Shown here: in pieces, positions 50,991 through 62,500 of the stretch
How the letters are laid out: each line of letters opens with the position of its first letter
Position numbering within the stretch: the first letter of the stretch is position 1
Assembly (NCBI GenBank): GCA_023846275.1
Contig: JAIUJO010000443.1
Location: 112,545-176,544, forward strand
From: Vanilla planifolia
Lineage: Eukaryota; Streptophyta; Magnoliopsida; Asparagales; Orchidaceae
Reading direction: 5' to 3'
Length of the DNA: 64,000 nt
Position numbers and translations under genes: made by a program
The notes under the pieces: model-generated
Database searches by the model: none
What the model was told of the DNA's origin: nothing
The model's input: only the letters and a program-made list of their open reading frames with translations

Positions 50991-51640
50991 CTTAAGTATA
51001 AGATCACAAACTTGAATTCTCCTAACTTATACCAACTCGTTATTCACCATAACACTCTAGGACTCATCTTTAAAAGCATTTTCTATAAAACGTGGTTCAA
51101 AATTAGATACAAATACTACATGATTAAAAGAGCTTCTAGTCCTAACTTTCTCTCTTGCATCTCTTATGATGAACTCATTAGGATGATCCTTAGAATGTCA
51201 CTTGTCAATATTATTTTCTATTTTTTTGTTCATTTTTGTCAACTATATCCTCCAACTTTTCTTCTTTAAGACTTAAATCTTTTAATTCATTATGATGATT
51301 ATCTAGTTGATGACTACTAGACACTTTAACAAGAGATTTGTCAAATTTAGCATGGATTATCTCTTTCACAACTAATGCTCTCTTGTTGTATACCCTAAAA
51401 GCTCAACTAGTAGGTGAACATTCTAAAAAGATTCCTTCAATAGACTTAGCATCAAACTTATCTAAATCCCTCTTTCATTATTTAAAATGAAACATTTGCA
51501 TCCAAACAAAAGAAAATAGGATACCTTGGGCTTCTCATCATAATGTAATTCAAAAGGAAAAATATCTAACAAAGGTTTATATATTATTTTATTAAAAAAT
51601 ATAATAGGTAGTATCAACTACCTCAGGCCAAAAAAAACTT
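50990..51640 (-). pseudogene. Integrase C-terminal / linker region relic of copia Pol
   Basis: This stretch between integrase and RT still reads as copia linker in shifting frames. VSYFLLFGCKCFILN is followed by DKFDAKSIEGIFLECSP, AFRVYNKRALVVKEIIHAKF, an acidic and Lys-rich low-conservation segment, then KVRTRSSFNHVVFVSNFEP (about 51090-51150) and IENAFKDES. These match in order the poorly conserved region upstream of RT in plant copia elements. Stops and frameshifts are frequent. The plus-strand open frame at 51012-51269 is only its antisense shadow. Confidence 0.8.
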
Positions 51641-52230
51641 TTGAAAACTATACTCATTAAGCATACATCTTGTGACCTCAAGCAAGATTCTATTCTTTTA
51701 CTCAACTACACCATTTTGTTCAGGAGTCCAAATGAAGAAAATATATGCAAGACTCCATTTTTGTCACAAAAATTATCAAATAGTTCATCATTGAATTCCC
51801 TTTCATTATCACTTCTAATGGAGAGTAAACTAAACTCATGCTCTCTTTTAATCATAATAATCAATTTTATAAGTTGTTAAAGTACTTTACTTTTGTTTCT
51901 AACAAAAAGAACCCATATGAACCAAGTCAAGTCATCTACAAATTCCAACTCATATTTGTTTCTACCTAGACTCACTAGATGAATAAGATCACATAAATCT
52001 AAATGAATTAATTTAATAGTTTTTTAAATGTAATATCCTTAAGTGGTTTAAATCCCTCTTTTGTTTGTTTTCTTAATTGGCATAGACCACATAATTTATC
52101 ACTTGATGAACTAAGGTTTGGAAAATCTCTAATTAGGTTAAAATTTAAAAGCATTTTAAAAAGACTTTTTCTAAGCGAAAAAATCTTCTATGCCGTAAAG
52201 TAAAATTGTTAACACGTAGTGCAAGGCATT
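51640..52230 (-). pseudogene. Copia pre-integrase zinc site and integrase core relic
   Basis: From about 52190 the minus strand gives an LRHRR word, then LCGLCQ (about 52075-52095), remnants of the HHCC pre-integrase site. The catalytic core follows: HLDLCDL (Asp at 51997-51999), NKYELEFVDDLTWFIWVLF, IRSDNEREF (Asp at 51808-51810), and PEQNGVVE (Glu at 51701-51703). The Asp-to-Glu spacing equals the DD35E value if one frame change near 51725-51735 is allowed. A stop directly follows the Glu. All three catalytic residues therefore survive in a broken frame. Its role was inserting element cDNA into host chromosomes. Confidence 0.9.
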
Positions 52231-52239
52231 CTAGACTAT

Positions 52240-52610
52240 TATTCTTGACCATGTATTAAAATAAAATATACTTATTACCTTTTTTTCATCCAATGATAAT
52301 GAAACATTATCTTTAGTAATTTTGTATTCATTTTTATGAAATAGAAGTCTAAAATTTGAATCAAATAATTAACTAATACTAAGAATATTTTACCTTAAAT
52401 CTTGTACAAATAAGACCTTTTTTGTAGAAGTGTATGAGTTATTTATTATTCAATTCCAATTACTTCTTCTTGGAGTTGTCAGTAATAGCTACTTTACCAC
52501 CATCTTAAAACTTCAAGCAGATGAATAAAAATGCATCTCTAGTCATGTGTCTCAAGCATCCACTATCCAAGAGCAACACACCTTCCTCAATCCATGAAGG
52601 AAATCATGCC
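52240..52610 (-). pseudogene. Copia aspartic protease relic
   Basis: VWVPKANV is followed, after a stop-rich gap, by EEGVLLLDSGCLRHMTRDAF. The catalytic DSG lies at 52559-52567 and is intact. After a further stop come DGGKVAITDNSKKK, KKVLFVQDLR and FDSNFRLLFHKNEYK, the usual downstream order leading into the pre-integrase region. The protease would have processed the Gag-Pol polyprotein. At least three stops interrupt it. Confidence 0.9.
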
Positions 52611-52739
52611 TACAAAACAAGTCAAACATTTGCTTTTGGAACCCAAACCTTTTTGGAACCACATATCTTAACTTGATCTTTAATTAAATAATTATTTTTT
52701 AATCTATGAAAATCTAAATGATTTATTATCAATAATATT

Positions 52740-54240
52740 TCTAAATTTTAAATAGGAAGAAATATGTCCAATTCTTATGCAATTGGAGCAAAAGAACATG
52801 TAACATTTTTAGCATAACTAATCTTAAGAAAAAAAGTCTTACAATGAGTATTTAAATTTTTTAAATTATTTAATTATCTAAGTATTTATTTTTTTTATAA
52901 TAATAGAGGTTTTTCATCTCTCTTAATCTTTATCTCATATAAATAATTAACATTCAACTCATTCACATACTTACAAAGCCTAAATAATTTTCATTCTTCT
53001 TTTAATTTAAGATATTTAGAAGCTAATTTTTTGTACTTTGGGAAAAAATTAATATACTATTTTTTATAATCAATCATAGAAGAATATGATGAAGGGGATG
53101 AAGAGGAACATACCTGATCAATTGATGATGTAATAGGAACACTATTCTTTGTCATAAGATAAATTAAACTCTACTTGTATCTTCATCACTGGAAGAACTA
53201 TCTAAAACATCCCTTCATTAGCTTTCTTCTTCTTCTTCTTCTTTATCATCATCATCATCATCTTCTTCTTCTTCTTCTTTTTTTATTTCTAAAACTTCTA
53301 AACTCTTTTCTTATAATGAGGGCAAATGGTCTTTATATGCCCAAGTAATTTGCATTAAAACTAATTTTTTTTTCATGAGAAATAATCTTTCTCTTTTATT
53401 TCTTATTACTACTAAATCATTTACCGAAATATTTTTATTAAATAATTTGCATAAAGCTTTTGAAATAAGTGCAACCTCACTTGAGATGGAGAAAGTTGAG
53501 TCCATAAAAGAATAAGCTACAAAGGCTATTATTTCTTTCTTCTTTTTTTTCTTTGCTTTTTAAGACACAAGTTCTTCATCACTTCTTCTAGCAAGCTCAA
53601 TTTCATTTATTAAGAGTTCACCCAATAAGTCCCCTAATGACATAACAAAAACATTTTACTTTTCTTTCAATTCCATGATAAATGGATCACATTACTGAGG
53701 AAAACTTGAAGAATCTTCCACTCATATTGACAACTAAAAACTCGTTACAAGGGCTAGATAAACTACTTATAATATTTATAAATCTTGTAAATATAGCCTT
53801 AGCACTTTCATTTGTATTCATAAAAATTAATTTATACTTATAAACAAGAATGTTTATTTTAGTCTAGTTAGGTAAGTTCAAATTTAGATCAAATCTAATA
53901 TGCCATTTTCAAGTTTATGATTCAATTATGTTTGAAAGCACCCAAACCACAACATAAGATATTCATAGTTTGAGAATTTATTTGAAACTTTATGTTTCTC
54001 CTCAATTGTGAGTTAACCTAATAGTTTTCTCATGTTTTCTTAATTAAAAGTCTTAGTTTGAAGCTCAAATATATTTTTAATAATATCACAAATTTTGAAA
54101 CCAATAGATTCCATAGAAGATAAAATTTTGTTTTTAAAAAAATTATTAATGAAATGAAGCTTCTCAATAATAAAAAAACACCAAAATAATTTAGGTGGTT
54201 TGGCATTCCAACATCCATCCCCAATCACCAATCAGTCTTC
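52740..54240 (-). pseudogene. Copia Gag relic (UBN2-like, two zinc-knuckle remnants)
   Basis: The coding start is unclear; the first Gag-like residues lie just downstream of the PBS at about 54230. A UBN2-like core begins near 53863 with TKINILVYKYKLIFMNTNES, then AIFTRFINIISSLSS, and ends near 53590 with GDLLGELLINEIELA followed by a Lys-rich stretch. A first zinc knuckle (CKLLGHIKTICP, about 53307-53342) keeps the later Cys, His and Cys but has lost the first Cys to a stop. A second (CSNCIRIGHISSYL, 52749-52790) keeps both Cys and the His but has Leu for the last Cys. An acidic tract lies between them. Gag would form the virus-like particle. Many stops are present. Confidence 0.85.
53222..53283 (-). 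repeat. GAA/GAT trinucleotide tract encoding an acidic stretch
   Basis: The plus strand shows TCTTCT and ATCATC repeats. On minus, in the Gag frame, this gives runs of Glu and Asp between the two zinc-knuckle relics. Acidic tracts in this part of Gag are usual in the Sirevirus lineage. The repeat may have expanded after the element died. Confidence 0.85.
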
Positions 54241-54295
54241 CATTAACCACTCTATTTTACTAAGGTTGTTAAGGGTAAACATATTACAAACTAGT

Positions 54296-54314
54296 GCTCT
54301 AATGAAATACCAAC
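54296..54314 (-). promoter_or_regulatory. Primer-binding-site-like sequence (initiator tRNA-Met)
   Basis: The minus strand reads GTTGGTATTTCATTAGAGC. It resembles the plant copia primer-binding site complementary to the 3' end of initiator tRNA-Met (TGGTATCAGAGC), with a small insertion and a substitution. It lies immediately inside the 5' LTR and upstream of Gag, the correct place. Confidence 0.65.
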
Positions 54315-54986
54315 ATCTACAAAAATTAGCTACATGAAAAAATTTAAATCTTTACAAAACTTTCTAAATACAAAATTCCTACACCATTAAATCTTTCAAA
54401 CAAGAGTAGCACAAACTAATTAATGATGTAGATGTTGCCACTATGAGTGAAAAAATTGTAGAAGAGAATAATAGAACTAATAATTGAAGGAACCCATTAC
54501 TCACATAACATGCTAAAATTTAATACTCTTAGTTTTGGACTTCTCTTGAGAGCTTATGAATTTTTTAAGTTGACTCAATAACAACAAATGTTGGTAAATG
54601 AACTCTATTTATAATCAAAATAAAAACTTCCCAAAATAATGCCCCCAACGGCTTGAATTTGTTTTGTTTTTGAAAAGTAGCCATTAAGAGAGACAAAAGA
54701 GGAAAACAAAACGTAACTGTTGTCCAATTTTTGGCAGACGAAGTCAAAACCATCTGATTGGAATAATTGATAAAAAGTCTAGATCTCATCATGACAATGT
54801 GATCTAGAGCATTTGATCCAAAAGACAGATGGACAATGATGATGATCAGGATACAATTCAATAAGGCAAAAGGGCTCTCTGCTGTTCGATCATGCATTTC
54901 AAAATGAAGGGCTAGAGGAAAAAAACTGTTCTCAAATAAGGAAAATGTGACCATTTGAATGCAAAATATCATAATCGATTGGTACA
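54315..54986 (-). repeat. 5' LTR of the copia element (approximate ends)
   Basis: The region runs from a putative TGTACC start on minus (54986) to the PBS (54314), about 670 bp. It contains a TATA-like box. The outer boundary is supported by the similar word beside the 3' end of Pol (49393-49398). The inner edge lacks a clear CA terminus. The minus-strand open frame at 54565-54993 (142 codons) lies across this LTR and has no recognisable domain, so it is not called a gene. Confidence 0.6.
54602..54612 (-). promoter_or_regulatory. TATA-like box in the LTR
   Basis: The minus strand reads TATAAATAGAG. It lies about 375 bp from the putative LTR start and about 290 bp before the PBS, as expected for the U3 promoter of a plant LTR retrotransposon. 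Confidence 0.6.
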
Positions 54987-54989
54987 AAC

Positions 54990-55575
54990 GCATTCAAGTT
55001 TGGAATGAAATAAATGTCATTTATTTAATAGAACATTGCAAATTAGTGTATGTTGTTTTTCCTTATATTACTTCATTTGTGCATAATATATAGCATATTT
55101 GGATTAGCTGTTCTGTGATGCCTTTAGGATGTTATTATCTATGGCAATTGCATAAAATATTAAAATGGGTTCAACCTGACCTAAACCATTTTCTTATCAT
55201 TAACAAGTCCATCTCGACTATTATGCCTGAGCTAGGTTTACGAGTAATGCCATGACTATTTCACCTAAGTTGTTGCAAGATTCATTTCTTGATCAATAAT
55301 CGGGCCCGACCCAACTTGGTTTTAGTCGGGCTCTTGGCCTATGGCTTTTGAAGACTAGTGCCTAATTACAAGATTTTAGAGCTCAAAGAGATTTAATTTT
55401 AAAAACTAAATATAACCTAATGCATTGCTAAGAAAACAAACTAAAATATGCACAAATTATGATAATCATATGTACCATATTTCAAAAAAAAAATAAAGGT
55501 TTAATATGTTAACCATAAAGATATTTAGAAATATAATTCTTTGTGAATTAGCCACTCTACAAAGAGCATAGTTAA
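54990..55575. other. AT-rich flank between copia LTR and CA block, no gene seen
   Basis: This is non-satellite AT-rich sequence with one GC-rich patch at about 55300-55340 (CGGGCCCGACCC, then TCGGGCTC). I see no convincing coding frame on either strand and no tRNA fold. The patch resembles GGGCCGG-type words common in plant repeats, but I cannot assign it to a family. This segment means the copia element is not flanked directly by the CA array on this side. Confidence 0.6.
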
Positions 55576-58500
55576 ACCTCATGTATGCAAACACACATCA
55601 ACTCACACATGATACACACACACATAAGCACATGAAGACACACACACATGCATATAGAAAGAGATATGCACACACATGCAAACATACACACACACACACA
55701 CTCATACACCCACACAAACTAAAGTACACACACATGCACACATGCATTCACACACACATGCTCACCTGTACACACACACACAAGAATAAACACATACACA
55801 TATAGGCATATACATAATCCATACATACTCATGCCTACGCATACATTTCTGCAAACACACACAACCATGCTTGCACACACACTAACTTGCACAAATGCAT
55901 ACATATATGCACAGAAACACATGCACACATGTGTGCACACACACACATGCACAAGCATAACTAGACAAGCATGCAAACACGCAAATACACATGCACGCAT
56001 GCATACAGGCAAGCACATACACATGCACGCATGCACAACCACAGGCATAAATACACAAACATGCATGCATATGCAGTTACACACATGCATGCATAAACAC
56101 ACATGCATGCATTCACATGGACACATGTACAAAAACACACACATACAACCACATGCACACACATAGCAAAATCCACATGCACATGCATACCCATGCATGC
56201 AAACACAATCATACACACAAATGCACTAGCATACATGCACAAGCATACTCATGAACATAACCACATGTGCACATGATTGCACACACACACAAGTGCAAAA
56301 CACATGCAAGGACACACACACATGTGTATGAATACACATGCCTGTGTATGAACACACATGCATGCATGCACTAAGACACACACACACATGCACATGTGGA
56401 TAAACATATGCATACACATGCAAATGTAAACACATGCACAAACATATAAATATGCCTACACACACATAGAAATACTAAAACACATGCACACTCAAACATG
56501 CACACACACACACACACGTGTGCATATATACTTGAATTTGCACCACACACAAACATGCAAAGACATATGCACACACACTTGCACACACCTCCTACATACA
56601 CATTTGCATGCACACACTCATAGACTTGCAAACACATGCACACTCATGTATACTCAAGCACACACCCAAACACTCTTACATACAAACACATGCACAAACA
56701 CAAACAAATATGGACACACACAAGCCCATGCATACACACATGGATGCACACACATATGCATGCACACATACATAACAACACATGTAGACTTACACATATA
56801 TACATGCACATGCAGGCATGCATGCATAATCACACACACACATATGCACACATGCACTTGCACAAACACTCAAATTGTATGCACCCAAACACATGTGCAC
56901 ACACATATCCATAAGTACATGCACACACATAAACCCACATATTGACATAGGCACACAAGCACACACATAAGCAAACACACATGCACATATATACACATAC
57001 ATAAACACACACACACACACATGCATAAATAGAGACACAAATGAAAACACCCACAAACACATGCATATGCACATACACAAAAAGACAAGTACACCCACAT
57101 GCATCGACAAATATAAACACACATACTCACATAAAAACTCAAACTTAAATCAACACATTTGTGTGCATAAACACATGCACACTCACACATTAGCACACAA
57201 ATGCACATGCATAAACACTTGCTCAAACATGCACATGCACACACACACACACACACACATAGATGCACATGCATACACATACATACACACACACATACAT
57301 TCGAACACACACACAAACACAATCACAATCACAAGCACACCTATGGGTGCCCTAGCACATACACACATATTGTTGTACATGTGCACAAACACATGTGTAT
57401 ACACACTTGCACACATGCTTGCACGCACACAAGTGAACACATAGGCACACACATAAGCAAACTTAAGCACACATACATAGATCACACACATGCAAACAAA
57501 AATACATATACGTAGCAGGCACATGTATAATCACACAGATGGATGCATATACACACTAACATACACACATATGCCCACATGCGCACACACATGTGCTCAC
57601 GTACACACACACACTCATGTACACATGCATAAAAATATCCACACACACACACAGAAAAAAACACATGCATGTGCACTTACATACACAAATGTGCACTTGT
57701 GTACTTGTACAAACACACATATTTACATAAGTGCACATACACATGAACACACAAACATATATATATACACACACACACACACGAACACATGCAAATGCAC
57801 CTACACACACACACATTGCCAAACACATGTATGTAAAACTATGCACACACTTGCAGACGCACACACTCACACACATGTCTGTAGACACACATATCTACAC
57901 AAATGCAGATGCACATGCATGCACATAAGTAGATAAACATGCACATGCACATGTGCACTCATGCGCACACACATACACACATATGCACATAAATAGACAC
58001 CCACAAACATGAACACTCACACATATATGCACTCAGAAGCACAAATACATACATATGCACCCAAGGGACATGCATATGCAGACACACACACACATTAGCT
58101 CAAATGCCCCTACCATCAACATGGATATACAAACACATGCACACACATGCCCACCACACACATGTAAACCCACACACATGCACATTTGCACATGCAAATA
58201 CACTTGTAAGCACACATCTATATGCACACAGATACACACACAAACACACTCATACATGCACAACGTAGAAACACACACACATATAGATGCATAAGAACAC
58301 ACATGCACGTGGATTAGCATACACATGCAAAACATGCACACAAGCACAAGCACACACTTACACATGCACTCACATACACACACACATGAATGTACACAAA
58401 CACAGAAAGGTACAAACACATGCACCCATATATACACACATGCATAAATGCACAACACATATAATCACACACATAGATGTACTCACACATACATGCATAC

Positions 58501-59475
58501 ACATGCACTGACACTCACACACATGCACATACAAACATATACCCATGCAAAGCCTCACACTCATGCATAATTGGATGCACACACTCTCACATGCATGAAC
58601 CTATTGACACACATATGTACACATGCAACCACACATGCACATGCACACACAAACACACACATACACACAAATGTTTGTGCAGACAAACACACATGAATAC
58701 AAGCACACATGGACACACCCACAAACACACACACATAAACACCTAAACACATGTGTACATATGCACGCATGCACACAAACTTGCACAAGTATGTGCATGC
58801 ACACACATACACATTTGGATGTAAAAATTTGCATAACCATGCACACACACTTGCATGTAAACACATACAAACACAAACACATGAACAAATGTAAATGACC
58901 AAGTACACATATGTACACACACGCACACGTGCACAAGTGCACACAAGCACCAGCACACATGCACACACTCCTAAACACACACACACATGCATGCACACAT
59001 GCACACTCATACTCCTACACCCACAAACATGCATATACACACACATGCGCTCACACACATACATGCATACAAACACAAACACATATGCACACATGCACAC
59101 ACAGACACATATATATGCATGCACACATGCATGCACACATATCTATAGACACACGTGCCCCCCATGAACACCCACCCATATAAACACATGCACATGTATA
59201 CACATGCATTAACACAAACACAAATAAGCACTCACACAATGACACACATGCACATGTAAAAGAACACACACATGAAAATGTAGGAGACACCACATGCACA
59301 CACATGCACATGTACACATAAACATGCAACATACACACAATCACACTCACACACACACACACACATGCACAAGCACCACATATGCTTGCATGAGCACTTT
59401 CACACTCATGCAAACACGTTCAACACACACATGTGAACACATCTAGTCACATAAACACTTGTACATAGGCATACT

Positions 59476-59543
<68 letters not shown>

Positions 59544-62500
59544 TAAACATTCTAAGCACACAAATACACACACATGCATACACTCACATACAAATGCACA
59601 CACACCCACAGATACATGCACACCCACACACAAATGCACATGCACCCACACACAATCATGCCCATGCAAATAAACAAGCACATGCACACAAACATCAACA
59701 CACAACCACACATGCACACATGCTTATACACACACATGCACATCCACACAAGCACATATGCACACATGAATACATCCACATGAACATGCATGCATACACA
59801 CACACAAGTGCAAACACAAACACAAAAATACACACATATGCATGCAAAGGAACACTCACACATATACATATATGCAAACATGCATGCACATATCCATGCA
59901 CATGCATAGACACACACACATGCATGTATGCACACACACAAACACACATATGCATATGCACACATTCACACAGACTTGAAAACACATAGACACACACATG
60001 ATCATACACACACACACATGCACAAATGCACACAACAGCATACAAACATGCACAAACACACTTAGGCATGCAGACACACACCAATATAAACACAAACAAA
60101 CATGCTCACACACACATGCACATGCACGAACACCTACACACATGGATGTACGTACAAATATGAGTGTAAACACATATGCATGCACACACACACATAGGAA
60201 CACACAAATGCCTATAGGCACATTAACTTTTCAAAAATTCTTGCATGCACACACACATGCATGAGTACCTATGCACACACACTTACATGCACATATAAAA
60301 GCATACCCACATACACACATGCACTCAAACAAGCATACCTATGTACACAAGCACTCACACATGTATGCATACACACATCTACACACACATACACACACAG
60401 ATGTATAATCAATTACATACACACACACACACACACACTATGATCACATGTAGACACAAATGCACAGCACAAACATGTTCTCACATATCACGCACACCAA
60501 CACACACCCACTCACACATCTATAACACACACACCCCTAGTTGCACACTTACACACACACATGCATGCACATGGACACACATGAACACACACACATACAT
60601 ACATATATGTACATGCATGGAAACACACACATACATGCACAATCACATACACAAATACATATGAACACACACACATGCATGCACATGCACACACACACAC
60701 ACATGCAATAATACATAAACACACATAAAGGAATACCAATGCACATGCACATGGACACACATGCAGACACAGACACGAATACGTGCACACAAGTCACACA
60801 CATGTGCACATGTATGCACTCTAATGTGCATATATGCACACAAACACACAACCACACAACCACACACTTGCATACACAAAGGCACCCATCACACCTAAAC
60901 ATGCATACACACAAATATGTACGTGCATACAACACATACACACACACACTCTCATACGCTTACACAAACACTATCATAGACATGCACCCATACATGCACA
61001 TGACTACACAAAAAATGTGCACATAAGCATGCACTCATGCATGCTCAACAGTACACACACACAAACACAATCTACCACAAATACATAACCACACACACAT
61101 GCACACGTATGCTTACACACATGCATATTCACACACACACATATACACATACACATATAAAACACAGACACACAAACACATAGATAGGCATGCACACATA
61201 CAGACATCCACACATTAACACATGTCGACATGCACGCACATGCACTTATATACATGTGCATAAAAGCATACAAACACAAGCATAGATGAACACATGCATG
61301 GACATAGAAGCACACTCTCACACTCACATTAATGTAAGTACACAAACACATGCACTCGTATACACACACATGCACACACACACATACACACATACATGTG
61401 CACTACTACATTAAAAAACATGCATAGATATGCAAAGCACATGCAAAAACACTCACACCAAAAAAACACTCACATGCATGCAGATTTACCCAAATGCATG
61501 CATGCAAATATGAGCACACATGGGCGTAAAAGGATAAACACGTAGAAATGCATGCACAGGCACATGCCTACACACATTTGCACACGCACACAAACATTGC
61601 AAGTACACACAAACATTTGCACACATGCAAGCATGTATAGACACGTGCACACATAATACACACACACACATACACACATACATATGCACACACACACACC
61701 CACACATATACATGAACACACACACATGCATAAACAAATATGAAAATATGCACACAGATACACGGATATGTACAAACACTCCCATAAACACATGCACACA
61801 CATATGCACATACATTAGCACACACAGTCTCATACGTACACAAATATACATGCATGTAGAACCACAAAATCAAACACATGTATTGGAATGCATGACATAA
61901 TCGCATATACATGCATGCATGCACATGCATATACATGCAAACACATGCACACATATGTACACACACACACACTCACACCCACACATAAGAACACTTACAT
62001 GCACACTCATGCTCCACAAACATATGCACACATGTGCTCACACAAACACAAGCACACATGCACACATGCAAACACAGCAGCATTAACACACGTGCAAGTG
62101 TGCACACACACACCCACACACACAAACACATGCACACACAAACACACACACATGCACACACTCACACATGAACACACATGTATACACATACTCACACTAA
62201 CATGAGCACACACATACACACACATAAACACAAACATATGCACACATGCAAACACACAAAGGCATTAACACATGTTCACATGCAAACACATGCATGTAGA
62301 CACCAACACACACCCATGCACATGCTCATTTAATACACAAATGCACATGTGCACACACACACACACTCACTCACACAGACATGCACAAATCCATACACTC
62401 ACATAAGCACACACACACACACACACACATACATGCACAAACTCACATGCATGTGCACACACACACACACATAAGCACATCAATGCACACACAAATCACA

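Larger units (their letters stand above)
49378..54986 (-). mobile_element. Degenerate Ty1/copia LTR retrotransposon, Sirevirus-like
   Basis: On the minus strand the order is LTR with a TATA-like box, a PBS-like site, Gag (UBN2-like region, first zinc knuckle, acidic tract, second zinc knuckle), protease, pre-integrase, integrase, RT and RNase H, then a possible LTR remnant. PR-IN-RT-RH order defines Ty1/copia. The Gag plan and the VWVPK-like linker before the protease suggest the plant Sirevirus lineage. All domains carry stops or frameshifts, so the copy cannot encode its own proteins. The length of about 5.6 kb is short for a Sirevirus because the 3' LTR is largely missing. AT-rich base use contrasts sharply with the flanking CA arrays. 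Confidence 0.9.

Noticed and set aside
51641..51880. Plus-strand open frame of 79 codons
   Set aside because: It is antisense to the integrase core, whose motifs read clearly on the minus strand.
54030..54231. Two overlapping minus-strand open frames just downstream of the PBS
   Set aside because: They are fragments of the N-terminal Gag relic in different frames, folded into the Gag pseudogene entry rather than called as genes.
54565..54993. Minus-strand open frame of 142 codons in the AT-rich island
   Set aside because: It lies almost entirely within the putative 5' LTR, spans the TATA-like box and shows no domain, so it is treated as chance.
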